DNA from: Actinomadura rifamycini DSM 43936
GTDB lineage: Bacteria; Actinomycetota; Actinomycetes; Streptosporangiales; Streptosporangiaceae
Direction of reading: 5' to 3'
Assembly (NCBI RefSeq): GCF_000425065.1
Contig: NZ_KE384301.1
Location: 409,145 to 473,144 of the forward strand
DNA length: 64,000 nt
The translations under genes and the position numbers were made by a program. Within the stretch, counting starts at the first letter, position 1; every line of letters begins with the position of its first letter. Below are positions 44,138 to 52,282 of the stretch, one piece after another. The notes under the pieces are model-generated. The model did not search any database, was not told where the DNA came from, and was given only the letters and a program-made list of their open reading frames with translations.

Positions 44138-45574
44138 GTGCGCCTGCTGAACGTTGAGCACTCCGCTCACGACCTCACCTACAACGACGTCTTCATGGTG
44201 CCCGGCCGCTCGTCGGTCGGCTCGCGCCTGGAGGTCGACCTGTCGACCGTGGACGGCAGCGGGACCACGATCCCGCTCGTCGTCGCGAACATGACCGCGG
44301 TGTCCGGACGCCGGATGGCCGAGACCGTCGCCCGCCGCGGCGGCGTCGCGGTGCTCCCGCAGGACATCCCGGTGGAGGTCGTCGCCGAGGTCGTCGGCTG
44401 GGTCAAGGGACGCGACCTGGTCGTGGACACCCCGATCACGCTGGACCCGTCGAGCACCGCCGGGGACGCGCTCGCGCTGCTGCCCAAGCGGGCGCACAAC
44501 GCCGTGATCGTCGTCGCCGACGACCGTCCCGTCGGCGTGGTCACCGAGGCCGACTGCCACGGCGTCGACCGGTTCTCCCAGCTGCGCGACATCATGTCGC
44601 GCGACCTGGTGACGCTGCCCGCCGGGGTGGACCCGCGCGAGGCGTTCAACCGGCTGCACGAGCGGGGCCACCGGCTCGCGCCCGTCGTCGACGGCGAGGG
44701 CCGCCTCACCGGCGTCCTCACCCGCACCGGGGCGCTGCGCGCCACCCTGTACGACCCCGCCGTCGACGCCCGGGGGCGGCTGCGCATCGCCGCCGCCGTG
44801 GGTGTGAACGGCGACGTCGCGGGGAAGGCGAAGGCGCTGCTGGAGGCGGGCGCCGACCTGCTCGTGGTCGACACCGCGCACGGCCACCAGGACAAGATGA
44901 TCGCCGCGCTCGCGGCCGTCCGCGCCCTGGACCCGGCGGTGCCGGTGGTCGCGGGCAACGTGGTGACGGCCGAGGGCACCCGCGACCTGATCGAGGCGGG
45001 CGCCGACATCGTCAAGGTCGGCGTGGGGCCTGGCGCGATGTGCACCACCCGGATGATGACCGGCGTGGGCCGCCCGCAGTTCTCCGCCGTCCTGGACTGC
45101 GCCGCCGAGGCCCGCCGGCTGGGCCGGCACGTGTGGGCCGACGGCGGCGTCCGGCACCCCCGCGACGTCGCGCTGGCGCTCGCCGCCGGGGCCGCCAACG
45201 TGATGATCGGCTCCTGGTTCGCCGGGACCTACGAGTCGCCGGGCGACCTGCAGCGCGCCGCCGACGGACGGCTCTACAAGGAGAGCTTCGGGATGGCGTC
45301 GGCGCGCGCCGTGCGGCTGCGCACCGCCGAGGACTCCCCGTTCGACCGCGCCCGCAAGGCGCTGTTCGAGGAGGGCATCTCCACCTCCCGCATGTTCCTG
45401 GACCCGCAGCGCCCCGGCGTGGAGGACCTCATCGACTCGGTCGTCGCCGGGCTGCGCAGCTCGTGCACCTACGCGGGCGCCCGCACGCTCGAGGAGTTCC
45501 ACGAGCGCGCGACCGTCGGGATCCAGAGCTCGTCCGGCTACGCGGAGGGCATGCCGCTGTCCACCAGCTGGTAA
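44138..45574 (+). CDS. guaB1: GuaB1, IMPDH-family GMP reductase
   Basis: A 478-residue IMPDH/GMPR-family protein with a tandem CBS module (about 90-205) inserted in the barrel. The catalytic Cys is in GPGAMCTTRMMTGVG. This matches the actinobacterial GuaB1 group; in mycobacteria GuaB1 has been shown to act as a GMP reductase (GMP to IMP) rather than an IMP dehydrogenase. GTG start with no clear Shine-Dalgarno, so leaderless translation is possible. Its role would be purine salvage and balance. Confidence 0.9.
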   Translation: MRLLNVEHSAHDLTYNDVFMVPGRSSVGSRLEVDLSTVDGSGTTIPLVVANMTAVSGRRMAETVARRGGVAVLPQDIPVEVVAEVVGWVKGRDLVVDTPITLDPSSTAGDALALLPKRAHNAVIVVADDRPVGVVTEADCHGVDRFSQLRDIMSRDLVTLPAGVDPREAFNRLHERGHRLAPVVDGEGRLTGVLTRTGALRATLYDPAVDARGRLRIAAAVGVNGDVAGKAKALLEAGADLLVVDTAHGHQDKMIAALAAVRALDPAVPVVAGNVVTAEGTRDLIEAGADIVKVGVGPGAMCTTRMMTGVGRPQFSAVLDCAAEARRLGRHVWADGGVRHPRDVALALAAGAANVMIGSWFAGTYESPGDLQRAADGRLYKESFGMASARAVRLRTAEDSPFDRARKALFEEGISTSRMFLDPQRPGVEDLIDSVVAGLRSSCTYAGARTLEEFHERATVGIQSSSGYAEGMPLSTSW

Positions 45575-45709
45575 ACGGATGCGTTCGGGCCGGTCAGCGG
45601 CCCGCGCTTTTCCGCGACACGCCGCGCGCGCTCTCCGCGCGCGCGGCGTTCCCGGTTGCACGCTCGCCTGAGGACGCGGCAGGGGGGCCGCGCCCGGAGG
45701 GGGCGGAGC

Positions 45710-47191
45710 ATGCGCGACGAGGAGCCCGAGCAGCGACCGGCGGACGGACGCGGCCGGTCCCGCGCGCGCGGCGGGCAGCACCGCGCGGCCCGGCGCGGCC
45801 GCCCCGGCCGTCCCGGCGGGCGGAACGCCTCGTACGCGGTCGCGGAGGCGCTGCTGATGGCGGCGGTGTCCCCGGCCCTGCCCGGCCTCGCGCACCTGCG
45901 GGCGGGGCGGATCCGGCTCGGCGGGGCGCTGCTCGCCGCGCAGGCGGTGCTGCTGACGGCCGCGGCGCTGGCGTTCGCGCACCTGCGCCCCCTGTTCCTG
46001 CAGCTGTCGGTGCGCCCCGGCTGGCTCACCGCCGCCATGGCGTGCTCGGTGGTGCTGGCGGCGCTGTGGGCGCTGCTGATCGTCCACTCCTACCTGGTGC
46101 TGGCGCCCGCGGACCTCTCGCCGCCGTGGCGGCTCGCGGGCGGCACGACCGTCTCGGTGCTGTGCCTGCTGGTGATCGTCCCGCCGCTGACCGTGGCGCA
46201 CTACGGGCACCTCCAGCGCGACCTCGTCGACAGCGTCTTCGCCGACGGCCCCGCGACGCCCGCCGCGCAGGCCGGCGGCACCCGCGCGCCCGCGCCCGCG
46301 CCGGGCGGCGCGAGCCCCGACCGGGACCCGTGGGCCGGCGTGCCCCGCCTGAACGTCCTGCTGCTCGGCGGCGACGCCGACACGGGCCGCCCGGGCGTGC
46401 GCACCGACAGCATGACGCTCGCCAGCGTCGACACCGGCACCGGCGACACCGTCCTGCTGAGCCTGCCGCGCAACCTGCAGCACGTGCCGGTGTGGTCGGA
46501 CGGGCGGCGCGTCCCCTATCCCGCGGACGGGCTGCTGAACGCCGTCTACGGCCTGGGCACCGACCGCCCGGACCTGCTCGCGGGCGGCGGTCGCGCCGTC
46601 CGCGACCCCGGCGCGGAGCTGCTGAAGCGGACGGTGTCCCACATCCTGGGCCTGCCGGTCCCCTACTACGTGATGGTCGACATGCGCAGCTTCCGGCAGA
46701 TCGTCGACGCGGTGGGCGGCGTCCGGGTGTGCGTCGCCGAGCCGGTCCCGGTGCCCCGCTCGCAGGTCCCGGCGGGCGTGCTGCGGCCCGGCTGCCGCAC
46801 GCTGACCGGGCGGGAGGCGCTCTGGTACGGGCGGTCCCGCACCGGCAGCAGCGACTACGTCCGGATGGGGCGGCAGAAGTGCCTGCTGTGGGCGCTGGCG
46901 CGCCAGGCGGGCCCGCTGACCGTGCTGCGCAGCTTCCAGCGGCTCACCGAGGTGTTCAAGGAGTCGGTCGGCACCGACCTCCCGCAGCGGCTGCTGCCCG
47001 CCCTGGTCGACCTGTCGGCGAAGATCCGCGACGCCGACGTCCGCAGCCTCCAGTTCGTCCCGCCGGTGGTCTCCCCGGGGCGTCCCGACTACGCGGCGAT
47101 CCGCCGGATGGCGGCGCGGGCGCTCCGGGACGGGACGGGGCCGGACCGCGGGGCGCGCCCGCTGCCGGTCCTGGCCGACGGCTGCGGCTGA
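45710..47191 (+). CDS. LytR-CpsA-Psr (LCP) family ligase 1
   Basis: A 493-residue membrane enzyme that transfers undecaprenyl-linked glycopolymers to peptidoglycan. A basic N-terminal tail (about 1-45) is followed by four hydrophobic segments, then an extracytoplasmic LCP domain from about 210. Motifs: RTDSMTLASVD, LSLPRNL, LNAVYG, TLTGREALWYGRSRTGSSDY and RMGRQKCL. The start follows GGAGGGGGCGGAGC. Confidence 0.93.
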   Translation: MRDEEPEQRPADGRGRSRARGGQHRAARRGRPGRPGGRNASYAVAEALLMAAVSPALPGLAHLRAGRIRLGGALLAAQAVLLTAAALAFAHLRPLFLQLSVRPGWLTAAMACSVVLAALWALLIVHSYLVLAPADLSPPWRLAGGTTVSVLCLLVIVPPLTVAHYGHLQRDLVDSVFADGPATPAAQAGGTRAPAPAPGGASPDRDPWAGVPRLNVLLLGGDADTGRPGVRTDSMTLASVDTGTGDTVLLSLPRNLQHVPVWSDGRRVPYPADGLLNAVYGLGTDRPDLLAGGGRAVRDPGAELLKRTVSHILGLPVPYYVMVDMRSFRQIVDAVGGVRVCVAEPVPVPRSQVPAGVLRPGCRTLTGREALWYGRSRTGSSDYVRMGRQKCLLWALARQAGPLTVLRSFQRLTEVFKESVGTDLPQRLLPALVDLSAKIRDADVRSLQFVPPVVSPGRPDYAAIRRMAARALRDGTGPDRGARPLPVLADGCG

Positions 47192-47414
47192 CCGTCCGTC
47201 CCGCCCGTCCGGCCCCAGGCGGACCGCCCCGGCGGACCGGCGCCGCGGCCCGCTGTACGGGAGGCGTCGGCCGGGTGACGCGCATGCGAATACCGGGTCT
47301 CGATCCGCCCTCAACAAGATCACGAATGTGCGCTCGAGAAACCCTTGACGCGTTTCGTGCGTCCATAATGTGAGGCCGGAGGATTAAATCACCGTGGGCG
47401 GGGATCGGAGTCAC

Positions 47415-48926
47415 ATGGGTGGATGGGCGAGTCGTCGCGCCCGGCGGGACCGCGACGGATCCCCCGGCGGGGCGGGCGGTCTGCCCCGCGCGCTCGCGCT
47501 CACGCTCGCGTCCGCCCTGGTCTGGGGCGTCGCCCACATCGTCACCGGCCGCCGCCGCGTCGGCGGCCTGCTGCTCGCGGTGTACACCGTCCTCGCCGCC
47601 GCGCTCGCCGCCGCGGCCACGGTCTACCGCGGCGACCTGCTCGACCTGATCGTCCGCCCGGACGTCCTCCAGCAGATCACCGGCGGCCTCGTCCTGCTCG
47701 GCGTCCTGTGGGTCGCGGTCGTGGTCCGCTCCTACCAGCTGGTCCGCCCGGACGGGATGCGGCTGAGCGCGCGGTCGCTCGGCGCCGCCGCCGTCGCGCT
47801 GATGTGCTTCGGGGTCGCGGTCCCCACCGCGTGGGCGGTGCGCGGCACGTACGTCTACCGCGACGCGCTGACCAGCATCTTCCAGGCCGGCGGCCACAAC
47901 GGCCAGAAGATCGACACCGACGACCCGTGGGACGGGGAGGAGCGCGTCAACATCCTGCTGCTCGGCGGCGACGCCGCCGAGAACCGCCCCGGCGTCCGCA
48001 CCGACAGCATGACGCTCGCCAGCGTCGACACCGAGACCGGCGACACCGTCCTGCTGAGCCTGCCGCGCAACCTGGAGAGCTTCCCGATGCCGCCGGGGCC
48101 CGCCCGCGACCGGTTCCCGTACGGGTTCACCGGCGAGGGCCCGATGACGCCCGGCCTGCTCAACGAGGTCTACCAGTACGCCGAGGAGCACCCCGACGTG
48201 GTTCCGGGCGTCCCCAAAGGCGAGCGCGGCCCGACGCTGCTGAAGGCGACCATCGCGGGGATCCTCGGCCTGCCCGTCGACTACTACATCCTGGTCGACA
48301 TGTTCGGTTTCGCCGACATCATCGACGCCATGGGCGGCGTGAAGATCAACATCCTGCAGCCGATCCCCTACGGGCAGCGGGGCGACGTCCTCCAGCCGGG
48401 CAACCGGACGCTGACCGGCAAGGAGGCCCTCTGGTACGGGCGGTCGCGCACCAACAGCAGCGACTACGTCCGGATGGGCCGGCAGAAGTGCCTGATGGCC
48501 GCGATCGCCGAGCAGGCCGACCCGCGGACCGTCCTCACCAAGTTCGACGCGCTGGCCTCGGCCGCCAAGCAGACGCTCTCCACCGACCTTCCGCAGGAGC
48601 TGCTGCCCGCGCTGATCCAGCTGTCCGGCGAGATCAAGGAGGACGCGAGCATCGACAGCCTCCAGTTCGTCCCGCCGCTGATCCACACCGGCAACCCCGA
48701 CTTCGAGAAGATCCGCAAGCTCGCCGCCGAGGCCGTCGGCACCGCCGACCGGCCCGCGTCGGGGAGCCCGTCGCCGTCCTCCTCGGGCTCCTCGCCGAAG
48801 ACGCCGTCCGGTCCGGTGACCGTCGAGCCGCCGGTGCAGGCGCAGAGCACGCCGGGCCCCGGGGCGACGCGGACGTCCGAGGCCCCGGAGACCGACCCGG
48901 TGTCGCTGGAGGCGAGCTGCCCCTGA
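47415..48926 (+). CDS. LytR-CpsA-Psr (LCP) family ligase 2
   Basis: A 503-residue paralogue of the preceding gene with the same layout and near-identical motifs (RTDSMTLASVD, LSLPRNLESF, LTGKEALWYGRSRTNSSDY). The C-terminal 50 residues are Ser/Pro/Thr-rich. The start ATG follows CGGAG; a GTG seven codons earlier is less likely. A 223-bp gap with its own promoter-like TTGACG (47,345) separates the paralogues, so they may be regulated independently. Confidence 0.93.
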   Translation: MGGWASRRARRDRDGSPGGAGGLPRALALTLASALVWGVAHIVTGRRRVGGLLLAVYTVLAAALAAAATVYRGDLLDLIVRPDVLQQITGGLVLLGVLWVAVVVRSYQLVRPDGMRLSARSLGAAAVALMCFGVAVPTAWAVRGTYVYRDALTSIFQAGGHNGQKIDTDDPWDGEERVNILLLGGDAAENRPGVRTDSMTLASVDTETGDTVLLSLPRNLESFPMPPGPARDRFPYGFTGEGPMTPGLLNEVYQYAEEHPDVVPGVPKGERGPTLLKATIAGILGLPVDYYILVDMFGFADIIDAMGGVKINILQPIPYGQRGDVLQPGNRTLTGKEALWYGRSRTNSSDYVRMGRQKCLMAAIAEQADPRTVLTKFDALASAAKQTLSTDLPQELLPALIQLSGEIKEDASIDSLQFVPPLIHTGNPDFEKIRKLAAEAVGTADRPASGSPSPSSSGSSPKTPSGPVTVEPPVQAQSTPGPGATRTSEAPETDPVSLEASCP

Positions 48927-49011
48927 GCCGCTCCGGCGTGTTCTCCCTGGTCCCCCGAGGGGGGATCATGGAGGGGAGACGTCTTCGGAGCACGAGAGGG
49001 GCGGGTGCCAG

Positions 49012-50109
49012 GTGCCTCGGATCCAGGGTTGCGACGCCTTCCGGGTGGCGATGCCGCGCGGCCGGCGGGCCGAGAGCATCCTCGTCCGGCTCGCCGACGG
49101 CGACGGCGCGGCCGGCTGGGGCGAGGTCGCCGTCCCCGACGCGCGCGGCCGCGGAACCGGACGGAAGAGGCCCGGCCGGGACGGGACGGCCCCCGACCCG
49201 TGGGCCGACATCGAGAACCGGATGGGGCCCGCGCTGATCGGGCTGGAATGGGACCGTCCCGAGGACGTGTCCGCCGCCGCCGACCTCGGCGCGCACGAAG
49301 CGGCCGCCGCCATCGACACCGCCTGCTGGGACCTGTGGTGCCGGCTCCGCGGGCTGCCGCTCGCGCACGCGCTGGGCGGCACCCGCACGTCCATCGTCAC
49401 CGGCGCGCGGATCGCGCCCGCGCAGGTGCTGGAGACGCTGCCCACCCGCGTCAACCAGGCGGTCGGCGCCGGCCACACCCGCGTCACCGTGGACGTCCGC
49501 CCCGGGTGGGACATCGAGCCGATCCGGCTGATCCGGCAGGCGTACCCCGCGCTGGCGCTCGTCGCCGACGCCGGCCACGCCTATCGCGACACGCCCGAGC
49601 ACCTGGAGGTGCTGGCGGGGCTGGACGCCTACGGGCTCGCGGCGGTCGAGCGCCCGTTCCCGTCCGACGACCTGGCGGCGCACGCGAAGCTGCAGCAGCG
49701 GATCGGCGCGGCCGTCGCGCCCGACGTCGGCGACCTCGACACCCTGGAGGCGGCGCTGCTGCTGGAGGCGGGGCGGGCGCTGCACCTGCGCCCGGACCGG
49801 TTCGGCGGGCTCACCGCCGCCCGCAGCGCCCACGACCGCGCGTACGCGGCGGGCTGGGACGTGTGGTGCAGCGGCGTCGGCGCGTTCGGGATCGGGCAGG
49901 CCGCCGCCGTGGCGCTGGCCGCGCTGCCCGGCTGCACGCTGCCGAGCGACGTGTCGGACCCGGCGCACGGCCCCGTGTACGTGACGCCGCCGGTGCGCTC
50001 GTCCGGCGGCGTCGTCGGGGTGCCGCTCACCCAGCCGGGCCTCGGGCACGAGATCGACGAGGAGCGCATCGAGCGGCTCGCGACCCGCCGCATGCGGCTG
50101 TCGGTGTGA
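49012..50109 (+). CDS. Enolase-superfamily protein lacking catalytic lysines
   Basis: A 365-residue protein clearly related to the OSBS/N-acylamino-acid racemase group: AAIDTACWDLWCRLRGLPLAHALGG, RPGWDIEPIRLIR and FTLP-type CTLPSDVS tail. The usual K-x-K before the PGWD motif is T-V-D (TRVTVDVRPGWD), and the second catalytic Lys is Arg (HLRPDRFGG). Metal-site Asp and Glu (VADAGHAY, VERPF, APDVGD) are partly kept. It is probably not an OSBS; it may be a pseudoenzyme or have a new activity. It overlaps the next gene by GTGA. Confidence 0.78.
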   Translation: MPRIQGCDAFRVAMPRGRRAESILVRLADGDGAAGWGEVAVPDARGRGTGRKRPGRDGTAPDPWADIENRMGPALIGLEWDRPEDVSAAADLGAHEAAAAIDTACWDLWCRLRGLPLAHALGGTRTSIVTGARIAPAQVLETLPTRVNQAVGAGHTRVTVDVRPGWDIEPIRLIRQAYPALALVADAGHAYRDTPEHLEVLAGLDAYGLAAVERPFPSDDLAAHAKLQQRIGAAVAPDVGDLDTLEAALLLEAGRALHLRPDRFGGLTAARSAHDRAYAAGWDVWCSGVGAFGIGQAAAVALAALPGCTLPSDVSDPAHGPVYVTPPVRSSGGVVGVPLTQPGLGHEIDEERIERLATRRMRLSV

Positions 50110-50732
50110 CGGCCGGGCGGGATCGGCGGGGCGCCGCGCCGGCCGCCCCCGGGACTGTGTGGGTGGTGGCGGGCCCGCCGGGCGCGGGGAAGTCGACGGT
50201 GGCCGACCTGCTGCTGGCGCGGCTGCGTCCCGTCCCGGCGCTGCTCGACAAGGACACGATGTACGGGGAGTTCGTCGCGGCGACCCTCGCGGCGGGCGGC
50301 CGCGACCCGGGCGAGCGGGAGGGCCCCTGGTACGACGCGCACGTCAAGCCGCACGAGTACGCGGGGATGACCGCGACCGCCCGGGAGGTCCGCGCGCACG
50401 GCTGCCCGGTGCTGCTGAGCGGCCCGTTCACCGGCCAGATCCGGGCGCCGGAGCGCTGGGCGGAGTGGGTCCGGGCGCTCGGCGGCGACCCGGTGCGGCT
50501 GGTGTGGGTCCGGACGGACGCGGCGACGCTGCGGCACCGCCTGGAGCGGCGGGGCTCGCCGCGCGACACGGGCAAGCTCGCCGCGTTCGCCGGGTTCGTC
50601 GCGCGGATGCGGCCGGACGAGCCGCCGCCCGTCCCGCACGACGCCGTCGACAACCGCCTGACCGCGCCGGTGCCGCCCGCCGCCCAGGTGGACGCGCTGG
50701 TCCGCGCGTGGGGCGGTCCGGCCGGGTCCTGA
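50106..50732 (+). CDS. P-loop kinase (AAA/zeta-like fold)
   Basis: A 208-residue P-loop protein with Walker A GPPGAGKST (about residue 24) followed by DKDTMYGEFVAA and a LID-like region with RLERRGSPRDTGK. This resembles chloramphenicol phosphotransferase, gluconate kinase and other small-molecule kinases. The GTG start overlaps the enolase-fold gene in GTGA, so the two are co-translated. Substrate unknown. Confidence 0.8.
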   Translation: MTAGRDRRGAAPAAPGTVWVVAGPPGAGKSTVADLLLARLRPVPALLDKDTMYGEFVAATLAAGGRDPGEREGPWYDAHVKPHEYAGMTATAREVRAHGCPVLLSGPFTGQIRAPERWAEWVRALGGDPVRLVWVRTDAATLRHRLERRGSPRDTGKLAAFAGFVARMRPDEPPPVPHDAVDNRLTAPVPPAAQVDALVRAWGGPAGS

Positions 50733-50754
50733 CCGGACGGTGGGCCGGGGACGA

Positions 50755-50792
50755 CGAACGTCCGGCGGAGATCTGCGCCCGCCGGACGTTCG
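50755..50792. terminator. Hairpin between convergent kinase and peptide genes
   Basis: A perfect 14-bp stem (50,755-50,768 with 50,779-50,792) and 10-nt loop, 22 bp after the kinase stop. Confidence 0.75.
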
Positions 50793-50830
50793 CGTCGCGC
50801 CGGTGCCGCGTGCGGCGGCCGGCGCCCGGA

Positions 50831-50986
50831 TCAGAGGTTGATGTTGATGTTGGTGTTCTCGTTGTGGCTGCCGTGGCAGCCGCAGTGGTCACCGCCCATC
50901 GGCGCGGCCGACGCCGCGGAGGACAGGCCGAAGCCCGTCATCGTGGTCGCGGCGGCCAGCAGCAGGACCGAGACAATACGCTTCAT
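50831..50986 (-). CDS. Small secreted Cys/His/Asn peptide
   Basis: A 51-residue preprotein. A Sec signal (KRIVSVLLLAAATTMTGFG) ends near SSAASAA, leaving a mature peptide of about 24 residues: APMGGDHCGCHGSHNENT then NININL. Two Cys and several His could bind metal or form one disulfide; the Asn/Ile tail looks beta-prone. The start follows AAGGGAAG. It is not a chaplin or rodlin by motif. An elaborate inverted repeat lies upstream. Confidence 0.72.
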   Translation of the reverse strand: MKRIVSVLLLAAATTMTGFGLSSAASAAPMGGDHCGCHGSHNENTNININL

Positions 50987-51041
50987 GATCTTCCCTTTCG
51001 CCGGTTGTCTGGCGCTTGCTCCGCAATCCTCACCCGAATGG

Positions 51042-51079
51042 TTGCTCACTGTCACCTATGGATGACAATGGGTGAGCAA
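51042..51079. promoter_or_regulatory. Inverted repeat upstream of the peptide gene
   Basis: TTGCTCAC (51,042-51,049) and GTGAGCAA (51,072-51,079) are inverted, with inner TGTCA/TGACA arms. It lies 56 bp before the peptide start on the minus strand and could be an operator. Confidence 0.5.
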
Positions 51080-51127
51080 AGGTGTCGAGCCGCGATACAG
51101 GCGATCATGAAGACCGGAAGGGCGGTC

Positions 51128-52282
51128 TCAGTAGGACTTCGGCAGCCCCAGCGAGTGCTGCGCGACGAAGTTCAGGATCATCTCCCGACTGACCGGCGCG
51201 ATGCGCATCAGCCGCACGACGCCCGCGAGCATCCCCACGCCGTACTCGCTCGTCAGGCCGTTGCCGCCGTGCGTCTGGATCGCCTGGTCGACGCAGTGGA
51301 TCGCGGCCTCGGCGGTCGCGTACTTCGCCATGTTCGCGGCCTCACCCGCCCCCGTGTCGTCGCCCGCGTCGTACAGCGCGGCGGCCTTCTGCCCCATCAG
51401 CCGCGCCAGCTCCAGCTCGATTTTGGCGGCGGCCAGCGGATGCGCCACGCCCTGGTGCGCGCCGATCGGCGACCGGAACACCTGCCGGTCCTTCGCGTAG
51501 GCGGTCGCCTTGCCCAGCGCGAGCCGCCCGATCCCGGCGCCCATCGCCGACGCCATGATCCGCTCGGGGTTGAGGCCCGCGAACAGCTGGAGCAGGCCGC
51601 CGTCCTCGTCGCCGACGAGCGCGTCGTACGGCAGCCGCACGTCGTCGAGGTGGCAGACGAACTGCTTCTCCGGCGACACGATCTCCATGTCGATCGGCGT
51701 GAACGAGAACCCCGGCGCGTCCGCCGGCACGATGAACAGCGACGGCCGCAGGTTGCCCTTCTGGTCCTCGGTGCGGCAGACGAACAGCACGGCGTCCGAC
51801 TCGTCGACGCCCGAGATGAACGTCTTCTGCCCGTTCAGCACCCAGCCGTCCCCGTCGCGGCGCGCGGTGGTGGTGATGCGGTGCGCGTTGGAGCCCGCGT
51901 CCGGCTCGGTGATCGCGAACGCCATCTTCACCGACCCGTCCGCGAACCGCGGCAGCCACCGCTTGCGCTGCTCCTCCGTGCCGGACCGCGCGATGATCGT
52001 CGCGCAGATCGCCGGGGACACGACCATGAGCAGCAGCGGGCAGCCGGCCGCGGCCAGCTCCTCGCACACCGCGGCGAGGTCGCCGATGCCGCCGCCCCCG
52101 CCGCCGTACTCCTCGGGCACGTTGACGCCGAGGTAGCCGAGCCGCCCGGCCTCCGCCCACAGCTCGTCGGTCTTCTCCCCCGCCCGCGCCTTCTCCACGT
52201 AGTACGACGAACCGTACTTCGCGCCCAGCTCGGCGACGGCGGCGCGCAGCGCCCGCCGCTCCTCGGTCTCGGTGAAGCTCAC
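51128..52282 (-). CDS. Acyl-CoA dehydrogenase (AtuD-like)
   Basis: A 384-residue FAD-dependent dehydrogenase. It has AFAITEPDAGSNAHRI, GQKTFISGVDESD and the C-terminal IQTHGGNGLTSEYGV with the usual catalytic Glu region. It would oxidise the acyl-CoA before carboxylation. Last gene of a four-gene operon; the GTG overlaps the biotin-carboxylase stop in GTGA (52,279-52,282). Confidence 0.93.
   Translation of the reverse strand: MSFTETEERRALRAAVAELGAKYGSSYYVEKARAGEKTDELWAEAGRLGYLGVNVPEEYGGGGGGIGDLAAVCEELAAAGCPLLLMVVSPAICATIIARSGTEEQRKRWLPRFADGSVKMAFAITEPDAGSNAHRITTTARRDGDGWVLNGQKTFISGVDESDAVLFVCRTEDQKGNLRPSLFIVPADAPGFSFTPIDMEIVSPEKQFVCHLDDVRLPYDALVGDEDGGLLQLFAGLNPERIMASAMGAGIGRLALGKATAYAKDRQVFRSPIGAHQGVAHPLAAAKIELELARLMGQKAAALYDAGDDTGAGEAANMAKYATAEAAIHCVDQAIQTHGGNGLTSEYGVGMLAGVVRLMRIAPVSREMILNFVAQHSLGLPKSY

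Noticed and set aside
50831..50986. Chaplin or rodlin identity of the small secreted peptide
   Set aside because: The chaplin domain pattern is absent; only signal peptide and small size agree.
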